Below, in pieces: positions 9,314-20,817 of a stretch of 64,000 nucleotides of DNA; the stretch's first letter is position 1, and each line of letters opens with the position of its first letter. The notes under the pieces were generated by a model. That model was given only the letters and a program-made list of their open reading frames with translations, did no database searches and had not been told where the DNA came from. Both the position numbers and the translations under genes were made by a program. The stretch lies in the NCBI RefSeq assembly GCF_001050015.1, contig NZ_CVTB01000144.1, positions 1 through 64,000 of the forward strand, given 5' to 3'. Source of the stretch: Mycolicibacterium malmesburyense (GTDB lineage: Bacteria; Actinomycetota; Actinomycetes; Mycobacteriales; Mycobacteriaceae).

Positions 9314-10205
9314 CGACGACAGCTGGGACATCACCGAGAGTGTCGGCGCGACCGCGCTCGGGGTGGCCTGGTCTCGTGCGCAGGAGCAGAACACCGAATG
9401 CCCGTTGTTCACCGACCCCTACGCGCAGATGTTCGTCGACGCCGCGGTGGAGCGGGGCTGGGAACTGCCTCCGGCTCATGTGGTCGAGCGGATCCGCGCC
9501 ATCGGCGGCTACGCCGCATCGCGCACCAAATGGTTCGACGAGTTCTTCATCGCCGCGGGCGCCAACGGCATCGACCAGGCGGTGATTCTCGCGGCCGGCC
9601 TCGACGCGCGCGCATGGCGGTTGCCGTGGATCGACGGGACCGTCGTCTACGAGATCGACCAACCGCGCGTGCTGACGTTCAAGGTCGACACTCTGCGCAA
9701 GTCCGAAGCCCAGCCGTCCGCCAAGTACGTTCCCGTCCCGATCGATCTTCGCGACGATTGGCCGCGGGCACTGCGTGATGCGGGGTTCGACCCGAGCGAA
9801 CCGACGGCCTGGGCGGCCGAGGGGCTGCTGCCGTATCTGCCGGCGAGCGGACAGGATCTGTTGTTCGAGCGGATCCAAGAACTGAGCGCGCGGGGCAGTC
9901 GCGTCGGCGTGGAGTCGTTCGGCGCGGGGTTCTTCGATCCGGAGTACCTGGCGAGTGGTCGCGAGAAGATGCGCGAGTACCGCCGGCAGGCTGGTCTCGA
10001 GGGTGACGACGACGCATTCGACGTCCAGAACCTCTGGTACCTGGAGGAGCGCACCGAGGTGACCGACTGGCTCGCGGACCGCGGTTGGGATGTGTCCTCC
10101 GTCAGCGCCGCGGATCTGATGGACCGCTACGGCCGGTGCGCCGTCGGCGAACCCGACGACACCACACCGCGCACGGTGTTCGTCGAGGGGCAGCGGACCT
10201 GCTGA
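9300..10205 (+). CDS. SAM-dependent methyltransferase, TIGR00027/LCMT-like family
   Basis: A 301-residue cytoplasmic protein. It has the diagnostic start of the mycobacterially expanded methyltransferase family (WDITESVGATALGVAWSRAQE), the SAM-binding motif I region AVILAAGLDARAWRLPW, the acidic motif YEIDQPRVLTFK and the later WAAEGLLPYLPA. The family resembles leucine carboxyl methyltransferases, but substrates of most members are unknown. The gene starts inside mrpG (ATG at 9300), so it is co-transcribed and probably translationally coupled with the antiporter operon. Why a methyltransferase sits at the end of an Mrp operon is not evident from sequence. Confidence 0.88.
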   Translation: MTRTDDDSWDITESVGATALGVAWSRAQEQNTECPLFTDPYAQMFVDAAVERGWELPPAHVVERIRAIGGYAASRTKWFDEFFIAAGANGIDQAVILAAGLDARAWRLPWIDGTVVYEIDQPRVLTFKVDTLRKSEAQPSAKYVPVPIDLRDDWPRALRDAGFDPSEPTAWAAEGLLPYLPASGQDLLFERIQELSARGSRVGVESFGAGFFDPEYLASGREKMREYRRQAGLEGDDDAFDVQNLWYLEERTEVTDWLADRGWDVSSVSAADLMDRYGRCAVGEPDDTTPRTVFVEGQRTC

Positions 10206-10209
10206 ACCG

Positions 10210-10848
10210 CTACTCCCCCGAGGACAACTGGAACTCCACCATCGCGGTGACGGTCTCGACCGCGTCGCTCAACGCAACCAAGCGCTCGGCGGCCGTCGGC
10301 GCGGCCAGCACCGCGTAGCGGTCGGCCTGCCCCATGGGCAGCCGGGACGTCAACGCGTACAACCACTTCCCGGCGTCGCCGGAGGCGTCGGCCCCCGCGA
10401 CGAACTCGCGGCCGTTGACCTCGGCGCCGCGGGCGGCGGCGATCCGCTCGAACAGCGCGATCATGCGGTCCTCGACGTCGCGGATCGCGTCGACCTCGAC
10501 GGGTGCACCCGGCTGGTCCGGCCACGGTTCGACCGCGGCGCGCGGATACGGGTCGTCGGGCTGCCACTCGATCACCCGGATACGTTCACCCACCGCACAT
10601 TTCAGGCGGTAGCGGCCGTCACCGAAGTCGGCGACCTCGACGATGCGCGCCAGCGCGCCGACATCGCTGCGGGTGTCCCCGCCACCCACCTCCCGGCCCG
10701 CGGTGATCAGCACGACGCCGAACGCCGGATCGTCGGTCGCCAGACAGTCCGATACCAGTGCCCCGTAACGCGGTTCGAAGATGCGCAGTGGCAGTTCCTC
10801 GCCCGGCAGCATCGCCACCTGCAACGGGAACATCGGGATGGCCGCCAT
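10210..10848 (-). CDS. LON substrate-binding (PUA-like) domain protein, Rv0434-type
   Basis: A 212-residue protein consisting of a stand-alone LON N-terminal domain, starting IPMFPLQVAMLPGEELPLRIFEPRY. That motif matches the start of Lon-protease substrate-recognition domains and of stand-alone homologues. No ATPase or protease domain follows. The gene is encoded just downstream of the YbdK-like gene with 3 nt between them, the same arrangement as Rv0434-Rv0433 in M. tuberculosis. Role is unknown; substrate or peptide binding is inferred from the domain. Confidence 0.85.
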   Translation of the reverse strand: MAAIPMFPLQVAMLPGEELPLRIFEPRYGALVSDCLATDDPAFGVVLITAGREVGGGDTRSDVGALARIVEVADFGDGRYRLKCAVGERIRVIEWQPDDPYPRAAVEPWPDQPGAPVEVDAIRDVEDRMIALFERIAAARGAEVNGREFVAGADASGDAGKWLYALTSRLPMGQADRYAVLAAPTAAERLVALSDAVETVTAMVEFQLSSGE

Positions 10849-10851
10849 GGT

Positions 10852-11985
10852 CTACAACTCCAGTTCGGCGACCAGGGCGTCGACGACGGCCCGCAGATCA
10901 CCGTCGTGCTCCTCGGCGACGCGGCGCTGTCGTTGGTATGACCCGCCCGAGTGGTATATGTCGGCGACGCGGCGCAGTTCATCAGCGCAGTGCAGTGAGG
11001 CGGCCACCGGTTCGAGCCGGTTGAGCAGCTCGTCGAGATCCTCGGTCACCAGACGTTCGTTGCTGTCGGCGTCCTGGATGATGATCGCCTCGAGGCCGTA
11101 ACGCGCTGCGCGCCATTTGTTCTCCTGCACATGCCAGGGCGGCATGGTCGGCAGCGACTCACCGGCGTCGAGCCGCCGATCCAGGTCGACGACCAGGCAG
11201 TGCGTCAACGCCACCAGCGCGCTCAGCTCACGCAGATTCGAGACGCCGTCGAAGATCCGCACCTCCACGGTGCCGATGTGTGGCGAAGGCCGGATGTCCC
11301 AACGGATCTCGTTCATGTGGTCGATGATGCCGGTCTTCTTCTGGTCGTAGACGAAGCGTTCCCACTGTGCCCACGTCTGGAAGTGGAACGGCAGCCCGGC
11401 CGTCGGCAGCTGCTGAAACATCATCGCCCGATTGGACGCGTAGCCGGTGTCCTCGCCGTCCCAGAACGGGGAGGACGCCGACAGGGCCAACAGATGCGGA
11501 TAGTGATTGAGCAGCGAGGTGTTGATCGCCATCACCTTGTGCGCGGACCGGACCCCCACATGGACGTGCACGCCCCAGATGAGCATCTGCCTACCCCACC
11601 ACTGAGTGCGCTTGATCAACTCGGCGTAGCGAGGGGCGTCGGTCAGGCTGCCCGGCGACCACTGCGCGAACGGGTGGGTGCCTGCGCAGAACAAGTTCAT
11701 CCCGCGGGCCCGCACGATCTCGCGCGCCGTCACCAGCGTCGAACGCAGGTCGTCCATCGCCTCCGGCACCGAATCGCAGATGCCCGTGACGATCTCGACG
11801 GTGTTGCGCAGCAGCTCCTTGTGCACGCGCGGATTGTTCTCGCCGAGTTCCTCGATGACCGCGGTGGCCTCGTTGCTCAGATCGCGCGTCGCGGCGTCGA
11901 CGAGCGCGAATTCCCACTCGACGCCGACCGTCGGTCGCGGCGAGCCGATGAAGTCGATATGGCTGTTAGCCGGTACGGATAACAC
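10852..11985 (-). CDS. Carboxylate-amine ligase, YbdK/GCS2 family (Rv0433-type)
   Basis: A 377-residue protein of the glutamate-cysteine ligase family 2. Visible motifs are [13 protein letters not shown] (metal/ATP-binding start), [33 protein letters not shown] and the tail region [12 protein letters not shown]. The family catalyses ATP-dependent ligation of amines to carboxylates; weak glutamate-cysteine ligase activity is known for E. coli YbdK, but the true substrate is uncertain. I use the GTG at 11985 because homologues begin close to [10 protein letters not shown]; a GTG at 12048 would add 21 atypical residues. The start overlaps the end of sodC by 20 nt. Confidence 0.88.
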   Translation of the reverse strand: MLSVPANSHIDFIGSPRPTVGVEWEFALVDAATRDLSNEATAVIEELGENNPRVHKELLRNTVEIVTGICDSVPEAMDDLRSTLVTAREIVRARGMNLFCAGTHPFAQWSPGSLTDAPRYAELIKRTQWWGRQMLIWGVHVHVGVRSAHKVMAINTSLLNHYPHLLALSASSPFWDGEDTGYASNRAMMFQQLPTAGLPFHFQTWAQWERFVYDQKKTGIIDHMNEIRWDIRPSPHIGTVEVRIFDGVSNLRELSALVALTHCLVVDLDRRLDAGESLPTMPPWHVQENKWRAARYGLEAIIIQDADSNERLVTEDLDELLNRLEPVAASLHCADELRRVADIYHSGGSYQRQRRVAEEHDGDLRAVVDALVAELEL

Positions 11986-12697
11986 CGCATGCCACCCGCG
12001 ATCCGGCGTCACCGGTCGCGAGAGTGGTCGCATCCGGCGGCGGGTCACCGTTGATCTGCTGGTAGCGCTCCGGCGGGATGTTGGCGAAGTTGTCCGCCTT
12101 CTCGTGGATGATGATCGCGGTTCCCGCGCCCGACGTGAGCTCCTCGGCGGTGAACGCGTCGGTGGTCGTCACCACCTTCGCCGATCCGTCCTCGCGGACC
12201 TGCAGCGACGACAGATCGCCGCTCGCCGGGTGGCCGCTGTGGCCGGGCACCTGGAAGTGCCCACCCGCGGAGTTGAAGTTCCCCGGCGCACCGCCGGTGG
12301 GTGCGACCGAGTTCGCCTCGCACTTGCCCACCTGATGAATGTGCATGCCGTGGAAGCCGGGGGTCAGCTTGCCCGAAGTGGACGTCTCGACGGTCACGGT
12401 CGCGTAGCCGCCGCTGAACTGGATGTCCGCCGTGGCGACCGGCGTGCCGTCGGCCAGTTTCAGCTCGGCGGTGAGGGTCTCGCCCGCGGCCTGGCCTTCG
12501 CCTTGACCCTCGCCTTGGCCCTGCCCACCGCCGTGGCCACCACCGCCCTCACCAGGCGGGGCCGACGGAGACGGAGATCCGGTCCAGACGGGCGGCGGGG
12601 TACCGGGCGAGTTGCTGGGCTCCTCGGGCGCCGCGCAGGCGCTCAACGCGAGAGCGGGAACAGCGAACAAGGCGGCAGCGGCGACGGTCTTGAACAT
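11966..12697 (-). CDS. sodC: Cu/Zn superoxide dismutase, lipoprotein
   Basis: A 243-residue secreted protein with a lipoprotein signal peptide ([21 protein letters not shown]; lipobox LSAC, Cys about residue 21). A long Pro/Ser/Gly-rich linker follows, then the SOD domain. Copper and zinc ligand motifs are visible: [27 protein letters not shown] and [10 protein letters not shown]; a C-terminal Cys (RVACGVI) can pair with the Cys in GKCE. SodC dismutates superoxide outside the cytoplasmic membrane. The linker contains a short [10 protein letters not shown] repeat. Its ATG at 12697 has TAGGCT 7 nt upstream, so it may have its own leaderless promoter although it follows the LytR_C gene by only 10 nt. 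Confidence 0.95.
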   Translation of the reverse strand: MFKTVAAAALFAVPALALSACAAPEEPSNSPGTPPPVWTGSPSPSAPPGEGGGGHGGGQGQGEGQGEGQAAGETLTAELKLADGTPVATADIQFSGGYATVTVETSTSGKLTPGFHGMHIHQVGKCEANSVAPTGGAPGNFNSAGGHFQVPGHSGHPASGDLSSLQVREDGSAKVVTTTDAFTAEELTSGAGTAIIIHEKADNFANIPPERYQQINGDPPPDATTLATGDAGSRVACGVIRTG

Positions 12698-12704
12698 GTG
12701 CAAG

Positions 12705-12710
12705 AGCCTA
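12705..12710 (-). promoter_or_regulatory. Putative -10 box of sodC (leaderless)
   Basis: TAGGCT on the minus strand ends 7 nt before the sodC ATG, and its first three bases are the TAG stop of the upstream LytR_C gene. The spacing predicts transcription starting at the A of ATG. Confidence 0.45.
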
Positions 12711-13169
12711 ACCGGTGACCACCACGATGACTCCCGGCGGCTGTTCGGCGAGTGCGGGCAGTCGCGGTTCGACGGGCGCCTCGAGCAGGCGACCCACTTC
12801 TTCGGCGGCCCTCTGCTCACCGGGCGCGTCGCTGAAGTACACGGTCGTCGCCGTGACGTCCGGCAGTTCGAGGTTGCCGGTCTCGGTGACGTTCCAACCG
12901 GCCTCGCGCAGCCGTCCGGCGGTCCCTTCCGCCGCACCCTGCACCTCGGAGATGTTGAAAACCCGCACCTCGGCTTCGGCAGGCTCGGGTGCGGCCGACG
13001 TCGTCGGCGTAGTGGTCGTGGTGGTCGTCGCCAGCGGTGGCGCATCATCGTCGTCGTCGCTGTCGGAGCCCATCGCCTGAAACGCGACCAACAGGAACAC
13101 GACGCCCAGGAAGAGCAGCACCATCACCATGGCGCGCAGGGGCAGCCCCGACGAATCTCGCTGGTTCAT
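12708..13169 (-). CDS. Membrane-anchored LytR_C-domain protein (Rv0431-type)
   Basis: A 153-residue protein. A short cytoplasmic N-terminus ([13 protein letters not shown]) and one membrane helix ([20 protein letters not shown]) are followed by an Asp/Thr/Pro-rich low-complexity linker. The extracytoplasmic LytR C-terminal domain then runs from about residue 70 to 150 ([20 protein letters not shown], later VIVVVTG). In M. tuberculosis the equivalent gene Rv0431 (often described as a tuberculin-related peptide) lies in the same place. A cell-envelope function is likely. The ATG at 13169 has TAAGGT 7 nt upstream. Confidence 0.85.
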   Translation of the reverse strand: MNQRDSSGLPLRAMVMVLLFLGVVFLLVAFQAMGSDSDDDDDAPPLATTTTTTTPTTSAAPEPAEAEVRVFNISEVQGAAEGTAGRLREAGWNVTETGNLELPDVTATTVYFSDAPGEQRAAEEVGRLLEAPVEPRLPALAEQPPGVIVVVTG

Positions 13170-13176
13170 TGCGCCC

Positions 13177-13182
13177 ACCTTA
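13177..13182 (-). promoter_or_regulatory. Putative -10 box of the LytR_C gene (leaderless)
   Basis: TAAGGT on the minus strand ends 7 nt before the ATG at 13169; no Shine-Dalgarno fits in that space. Confidence 0.45.
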
Positions 13183-13209
13183 TCGAGCGGGCCACGCGGC
13201 CCGGTTAAC

Positions 13210-13554
13210 TCAGGTGACGTCGAAGCCCAAGCGGCGTGCCGCCCGCGCCTTCTGCCTGCTGGCCCGCAACCGTCGCAACCGTTTGACCAGCATCGGATCG
13301 GCGGCGAGCGCCTCAGGCCGGTCGACGAGCGCATTGAGCACCTGGTAGTAGCGGGTGGCCGACATGGAGAACAACTCCTTGATGGCGTCTTCCTTGGAGC
13401 CGGCGTACTTCCACCACTGCCGCTCGAACGCGAGAATGTCGTGCTCGCGCCGGGTCAGCCCGTCGGAGAGTTCAGAGTTGTCCCCGGATTGTTCAGTCCG
13501 CGCGATCGCGCCGTCCATCTGGCTCTTGGACCCTTCCGACAACTTGAATGACAT
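13210..13554 (-). CDS. DUF3263 protein (Rv0430-type), likely HTH
   Basis: A 114-residue soluble protein. The conserved core LTRREHDILAFERQWWKYAGSK, then EDAIKELFSMSATRYYQVLNAL, reads like a small helix-turn-helix: 'REHDILAFE' and 'SATRYYQVL' are typical of the DUF3263 family found throughout actinobacteria. The C-terminus is strongly basic (RLRRLRASRQKARAARRLG), which fits nucleic-acid binding. Start ATG at 13554; upstream in-frame extensions do not look conserved. It is divergent from def with 100 nt between. Function is not established. Confidence 0.85.
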   Translation of the reverse strand: MSFKLSEGSKSQMDGAIARTEQSGDNSELSDGLTRREHDILAFERQWWKYAGSKEDAIKELFSMSATRYYQVLNALVDRPEALAADPMLVKRLRRLRASRQKARAARRLGFDVT

Positions 13555-13641
13555 CGCTGTGGTTCGGCGCTCATTCAACCACGTTATCGGCTGATGAGCC
13601 GCTCGACATGCCCGCGAGTCGGCCAGCAAGGATTGCCAACC

Positions 13642-13647
13642 TAAGAT
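13642..13647 (+). promoter_or_regulatory. Putative -10 box of def (leaderless)
   Basis: TAAGAT ends 7 nt before the def ATG at 13655, in an AT-richer patch of the 100-nt divergent intergenic region. Confidence 0.5.
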
Positions 13648-13654
13648 TTTCCGC

Positions 13655-14248
13655 ATGGCAGTCGTTCCGATCCGCATCGTAGGAGATCCCGTCCTGCACA
13701 CGGCCACCGAGCCGGTGCCGGTCGGAGAGGACGGTTCGCTGCCGCACGATCTCGCGGATCTGATCGCAGACCTGTTCGACACGATGGACGCGGCCAACGG
13801 GGTTGGCTTGGCGGCAAATCAAATCGGGGTTTCCAAGCGGGTGTTCGTGTACGACTGCGCGGAGGTGCGCGGCCGCATCACCCGCCGTCGCGGCGTGGTC
13901 GTCAACCCCGTGCTGGAGACCTCCGAGGTTCCCGAGACCATGCCGGATCCGGATGACGACGACGAGGGTTGTCTGTCGGTGCCCGGGGAGTCGTTCCCGA
14001 CGGGGCGAGCGGACTGGGCGCGGGTGACGGGTCTGGACGCCGAGGGCAATCCGATCACCATCGAGGGCACCGACCTGTTCGCGCGGATGTTGCAGCACGA
14101 AACCGGTCACCTCGACGGCTTCCTCTATCTGGACCGGTTGGTCGGCAGGCATGCGCGCAGCGCCAAGCGCGCGGTGAAGTCGCACGGCTGGGGCGTGCCG
14201 GGGTTGTCGTGGATGCCCGGTAAGGATCCCGATCCGTTCGGTCACTGA
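13655..14248 (+). CDS. def: Peptide deformylase
   Basis: A 197-residue protein with the three deformylase motifs: [10 protein letters not shown] (motif 1, about residue 48), EGCLSVPGE (motif 2, with the metal-ligand Cys) and QHETGHLDG (motif 3, two metal-ligand His and the catalytic Glu). It removes the formyl group from the N-terminal Met of nascent proteins in the cytoplasm. The C-terminus ([23 protein letters not shown]) is the mycobacterial extension. Motif 3 reads HETGH rather than the common HExDH, which also holds in the M. tuberculosis enzyme as I recall it. Next gene starts 2 nt after the stop. Confidence 0.95.
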   Translation: MAVVPIRIVGDPVLHTATEPVPVGEDGSLPHDLADLIADLFDTMDAANGVGLAANQIGVSKRVFVYDCAEVRGRITRRRGVVVNPVLETSEVPETMPDPDDDDEGCLSVPGESFPTGRADWARVTGLDAEGNPITIEGTDLFARMLQHETGHLDGFLYLDRLVGRHARSAKRAVKSHGWGVPGLSWMPGKDPDPFGH

Positions 14249-14250
14249 CC

Positions 14251-15144
14251 GTGACCGGGCTGCCCGCCGTCGGTACGCGCGTGATGGTGCGCTACCGGCT
14301 GCCTGCCGGTTCGACACCGCCGCTGACGGATGTGATCGGGCACGTCGTCGACGCCGGTGCGGCGCTTCGGATCCGCACGAAGGCGGGCGATGTCGTCCGG
14401 GTCGCGGTGGCCGATGTCGTGGCCATCAAGACGCTCACCGCCGCGCCGGTGCGCACCGCCGACATCCGCAACACCGAACACGCGGCGGCGCTGGCCTGGC
14501 CGGGTGTCGAACAGAAGTGGCTCGGCGGCTGGTTGTTGCGCGCCGCCGGCGGCCATACCCATCGGGCCAATTCCGCTGTCCCCCTTGGTTTCAAGGCCGA
14601 CGCGACGGCCGCTCCCGAGATCGCCCGGTGGTACGGCGAGCGGGGACTGACGCCGTGGCTGTCGGTACCCGATCGGCTGTTTCGCCCGGCACCCAGATCC
14701 ACTCACCTCGAAACCGAGGTCATGACAAGCGATTTAGCCGACCCTGCTGTCGATGGGCGGGTGCGGCTGGCCCCGACGCCGGACGCGGAATGGCTGGGCC
14801 TGTACCGGCGCGACGTACCGGTCGACGTGTTGACCGCCGTCATCGACGGCGATGTCGCGTTCGCAACGGTTCCCGGCGTGGCGGTCGGCAGGGCCGCGGT
14901 GACCTCGGCGCCCGACGGCCGCCGCTGGGTCGGCCTGTCGGCGGTGCGAGTGGACGAGCAGGCCCGCGGCCGCGGATTGGCGCGCGCGCTGTGTTCGACG
15001 CTCTTGCAGTGGGGCGCGGAGCAGGGCGCAACCCGCGGATACGCGCAGGTGCTGGTCGACAACGACGTCGCCCTCGGCCTGTACCGGTCGATGGGCTTTG
15101 CGACGCAGCACCACAGCCGCTATATCGACGCTCGTAGCCTGTAG
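14251..15144 (+). CDS. GNAT N-acetyltransferase (Rv0428c-type)
   Basis: A 297-residue protein. The N-terminal 60 residues look like a small beta-barrel (GTRVMVRYRLPAG, then DVIGHVVDAGAALRIRT, then GDVVRVAVADVVAIK). The C-terminal GNAT domain carries the acetyl-CoA loop VRVDEQARGRGLARAL and the final VDNDVALGLYRSMGFATQ. It should transfer an acetyl group from acetyl-CoA; the acceptor is unknown. Start is GTG at 14251, 2 nt after def, so the two are likely co-transcribed, matching Rv0429c-Rv0428c. Confidence 0.87.
   Translation: MTGLPAVGTRVMVRYRLPAGSTPPLTDVIGHVVDAGAALRIRTKAGDVVRVAVADVVAIKTLTAAPVRTADIRNTEHAAALAWPGVEQKWLGGWLLRAAGGHTHRANSAVPLGFKADATAAPEIARWYGERGLTPWLSVPDRLFRPAPRSTHLETEVMTSDLADPAVDGRVRLAPTPDAEWLGLYRRDVPVDVLTAVIDGDVAFATVPGVAVGRAAVTSAPDGRRWVGLSAVRVDEQARGRGLARALCSTLLQWGAEQGATRGYAQVLVDNDVALGLYRSMGFATQHHSRYIDARSL
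15135..15140 (+). promoter_or_regulatory. Putative -10 box of xthA (leaderless)
   Basis: TAGCCT lies inside the last codons of the acetyltransferase gene and ends 7 nt before the xthA ATG. Confidence 0.4.
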
Positions 15145-15147
15145 GCC

Positions 15148-15963
15148 ATGCGGATCGCCACCTGGAACGTCAACTCGATTCGGGCCCGGGTCGAGCGGCT
15201 CACCGACTGGCTCGAGCGCGCCGACGTCGACGTGCTGGCGATGCAGGAGACCAAATGCAACGACGAACAGTTTCCGGTCATGCCCTTCCTGGCCGCCGGC
15301 TACGAGGTGACCCACTGCGGGTTCAACCAATGGAACGGCGTGGCGATTGCGTCTCGGGTCGGCATCGACGACGTGCAGGTCGGCTTCGACGATCAACCGA
15401 CGTGGAGCGACAAGCCGGACGCGGAGGCGGCTGCGGAGGCCCGCGCGCTCGGCGCCACCTGCGACGGTGTCCGGGTGTGGAGCCTGTACGTGCCCAACGG
15501 CCGGTATGTCGGTTCGCCGCACTACGACTACAAGCTGGAATGGCTTGACGCGCTCAGCAATACAGCGCAGAAATGGTTGTCCGACGACCCCGGCGCTCAG
15601 ATCGCGTTGGTCGGCGACTGGAACATCGCGCCGACCGACGAGGACGTCTGGAGTGTGGAGTTCTACCAGGGCAGCACCCACGTCACGCCGCCGGAACGCG
15701 AGGCGTTCAACGCGGTGGTCGAAACGGGTTTCGCCGATGTGGTGCGGCCGTTCACTCCCGGACCCGCGGTCTACACCTATTGGGATTACACACAGCTGCG
15801 GTTTCCGAAGAACCGTGGCATGCGGATCGATTTCATCCTCGGCTCACCAGCGCTCGCCGAGCGCGTCACGCACGCCGAGATCGTCCGTGACGAACGCAAG
15901 AGCGGGAAGGACCGGATCGGAGCGCCCAGCGACCACGCCCCGGTCTTGATCGAACTCGCGTGA
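15148..15963 (+). CDS. xthA: Exodeoxyribonuclease III / AP endonuclease
   Basis: A 271-residue member of the EEP nuclease family. Catalytic landmarks are RIATWNVNSIRAR at the start, MQETKC (Mg2+-binding Glu), YVPNGR, GDWNIAPTDEDVW (Asp/Asn pair), RIDFILGSP and the terminal PSDHAPV (catalytic His). It repairs abasic sites and removes 3'-blocking groups from DNA. Start ATG at 15148 is 3 nt after the acetyltransferase stop; the def-GNAT-xthA order is conserved in mycobacteria. Confidence 0.95.
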   Translation: MRIATWNVNSIRARVERLTDWLERADVDVLAMQETKCNDEQFPVMPFLAAGYEVTHCGFNQWNGVAIASRVGIDDVQVGFDDQPTWSDKPDAEAAAEARALGATCDGVRVWSLYVPNGRYVGSPHYDYKLEWLDALSNTAQKWLSDDPGAQIALVGDWNIAPTDEDVWSVEFYQGSTHVTPPEREAFNAVVETGFADVVRPFTPGPAVYTYWDYTQLRFPKNRGMRIDFILGSPALAERVTHAEIVRDERKSGKDRIGAPSDHAPVLIELA

Positions 15964-15987
15964 ACGCGAATTGTCAGAGGGCTCTGG

Positions 15988-15993
15988 CATAGT
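15988..15993 (+). promoter_or_regulatory. Putative -10 box of the 13E12-family gene
   Basis: CATAGT ends 7 nt before the ATG at 16001; a near match to TANNNT. Confidence 0.3.
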
Positions 15994-16000
15994 CGAACGC

Positions 16001-17616
16001 ATGTTCGAGACAGTCGATCCTGACACCGCGGTCGCCGCAATCGAGGCGAGCCTGCGTGAGGAGTCGACGCTGATGGCTCACCGAATGAAGGCCATCGCCG
16101 CAATGTTGGTGTGTCGCACCGCCGAAGCGGAAGGGATCGATCCCGATCCCGGTTGGTCGATGGTGACCGGCTTCGCACGGACTTCCGCCGAAGTCGGTGC
16201 CGTGATGAACATGGCTCCGTCCCTGGCCAGTCGCCTTGTCGCTCAGGCTGAGGCGCTCGACACCCGCCTGCCCAGACTCGCTGCCCTGCTCGAGAACGGC
16301 GGTGTCGACTGGCGCACAACACAGTTGGTCATCACCCGCACCGAACTCGTCGGCGACGACCTGATCGACAAGGTCGACGTAGCAATTACCGAGAAGCTCA
16401 CACGTAGGCGGAGCCGAACCGGCAGAACGTCAAGAACATGGTCGACGAGATCGTGCAGAAGGTGGACCCGGAGGGCGCGAAGGAGCGGCGGGAGTCGTCG
16501 GAGCGTGACCGCTACGTCACCGTCACCGCGCAACCGGACGGCACGGCCCAGGTGCGTGCCCGCATGTCCTCGAGGGCGGGTGTGGCGTTCGACAAACGCC
16601 TCTCCGAACTCGCAATGTCGGTCTGCGCGAGGGATTCCCGTACCGTCACCCAGCGACGCGCCGACGCGGTGGACGCCCTCCGCGAGGGGCGTGGGTTGAG
16701 CTGTGACTGCGGTCAGCCCGAATGTCCGGCGCGGCCGCCGGCCGGAGCGGACGCTCAGATGCACACCGTGCTGAACGTGATCGCGAGCGAAGAGACCGTC
16801 ACGGGTGGCAGCGAACAGCCCGGGTACCTGGAGGGATTCGGCGTGATCGATGCCGAACTGGTCCGGGATATCGCCAAGGACGCGACGGTGTGCCCGCTCG
16901 AGCAGCCGACAGTCACCCCGGAGCAGGCGCACCGCTACCAGCCGACAGCGGCGGTCAATCGATGGGTCCGCTTCCGCGACCTGACGTGCCGGTTTCCCGG
17001 GTGCGACCGCCCCGCGGCCATCTGCGATCTCGACCATACGACACCGTTCAACCACGCAGACCCGACCGAGGGCGGGTTGACCGTCCCGTCGGGTCTGGCC
17101 GACTATTGCCGAGAACACCACCGCCTGAAGACCTTTCACGACGGTCCCGGCGGCTGGCGTGACGAGCAGCTGCCCGATGGAACGATCGTCTGGACATCGC
17201 CGACCGGACGGACCTATCGAACGTCGCCCGCGGGGTTCGACCTCTTTCCGCAGATGCGTCCCAGCTGCGCCGAACCCAAACCCCGCAAGCGCGAGAGGGC
17301 GACACGGGTCGCCAGGACACGCGCACGGTTGGTGGCTCAGCGGCCGATCAACGCCGAGCTGCGCCGCAGGGGTCGGGAGCGGCGGCGTGAGACCGAGGTC
17401 CGTCGATGGCGCAATCGCTCCCGGTTCCTGAAGGTCGTGTTCAAGGGCACGGAACCGAGCAAGAGTCCGTGGTGTCGCTGGATCGACGACCCGTTCGAGC
17501 CCGAAGACCTGCCACCCGACTGGGAACCACCACCTCTCCCGCCGCCGGGCCCAGACGATCCGCCGTTCTGCCGATTCTCTCGTCGCCCCCTCCCGCTTCC
17601 CCGCCGCCTGCGCTAG
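16001..17616 (+). pseudogene. 13E12/DUF222 protein with HNH endonuclease domain, interrupted by a frameshift
   Basis: The first part (ATG 16001 to about 16405) encodes the DUF222 N-terminus (TAVAAIEASLREESTLMAHR, later MAPSLASRLVAQAEALDTRL). The reading frame then shifts by one base equivalent: homology resumes after a TAG at 16405-16407 as AEPNRQNVKNMVDEIVQKVD and runs to 17616. That part includes a complete HNH motif (FRDLTCRFPGCDRPAAICDLDHTTPFNH, then LADYCREHHRLKTFH). Fusing the two frames gives about 538 residues, a normal size for mycobacterial 13E12-repeat proteins. The long second frame has a usable ATG at 16438, so a 392-aa HNH protein could still be made. A sequencing error cannot be excluded. 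Confidence 0.8.
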
Positions 17617-17619
17617 CGT
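17614..17619 (+). promoter_or_regulatory. Putative -10 box driving the TPP riboswitch-thiC transcript
   Basis: TAGCGT overlaps the stop codon of the preceding gene and would start RNA near 17626, just ahead of the riboswitch. Confidence 0.4.
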
Positions 17620-17633
17620 GGCAGGCGTCCATA

Positions 17634-20193
<2,560 letters not shown>

Positions 20194-20197
<4 letters not shown>

Positions 20198-20817
20198 GCC
20201 TCGAGACGATCGCGGGCGTTGCGCACGAGCCCGACGGGCACCCGGCGGGTGTCGTGGTGCTCACCCACGGCGCCGGTGGCAGCAGGGACGCGCCGCTGCT
20301 GGCGCGGATCTGCGACGAGTGGGCCGCACGCGGTTGGCTGGCGGTGCGCTACAACCTGCCGTACCGGCGCCGACGGCCCAAGGGTCCGCCGTCCGGATCG
20401 GCCAAGGCCGACCAGGCCGGAGTCGTGGAGGCCATCGACGTGGCCCGCACCCTCGCCGCCGGTCCCGTCATCGCCGGCGGACACTCCTACGGCGGCCGGA
20501 TGACCTCGATGGCGGTCGCCGACGGGCAGGCCGACGTCGATGTGCTGACGCTGTTCTCCTATCCCTTGCATCCGCCCGGTAAACCGGAACGTGCCCGCAC
20601 CGAACATCTTCCGCGCATTGCGGTCCCGACGGTCTTCACGCACGGCACCGCCGATCCGTTCGGCTCGATCGACGAGTTACGACCCGCCGCCGCGTTGATC
20701 GGTGCACCCACCGAGGTCGTCGAGATCACCGGGGCCCGGCACGATCTGGGATCCAAGACGCTCGATGTGCCCGCGCTGGCGGTGGCTGCGGCATTACGGT
20801 TGGTGAGTGCGTCCTAG
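20194..20817 (+). CDS. Alpha/beta hydrolase (Rv0421c-type)
   Basis: A 207-residue dienelactone-hydrolase-like protein of the KANL3/Tex30 type. THGAGGSRDAPLLARICDEW is near the N-terminus, the nucleophile elbow is GGHSYGGRM (Ser), an acid is in THGTADPFG and the catalytic His in ITGARHDLG. No signal peptide. GTG start at 20194 overlaps thiD by 4 nt, so it is part of the thiC operon, as in M. tuberculosis. A direct role in thiamine metabolism is not evident from the sequence. Confidence 0.85.
20795..20800 (+). promoter_or_regulatory. Putative -10 box of the gene at 20807 (leaderless)
   Basis: TACGGT ends 6 nt before the GTG at 20807, inside the end of the hydrolase gene. Confidence 0.4.

Noticed and set aside
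13655..14248. Deformylase HETGH instead of HExDH as a missing catalytic residue
   Set aside because: The catalytic Glu and both metal His are present and the M. tuberculosis enzyme has the same motif as I recall, so it is a lineage variant rather than a defect.
20217..20643. Minus-strand frame opposite the alpha/beta hydrolase
   Set aside because: Antisense shadow of a gene with an intact nucleophile elbow and operon coupling.
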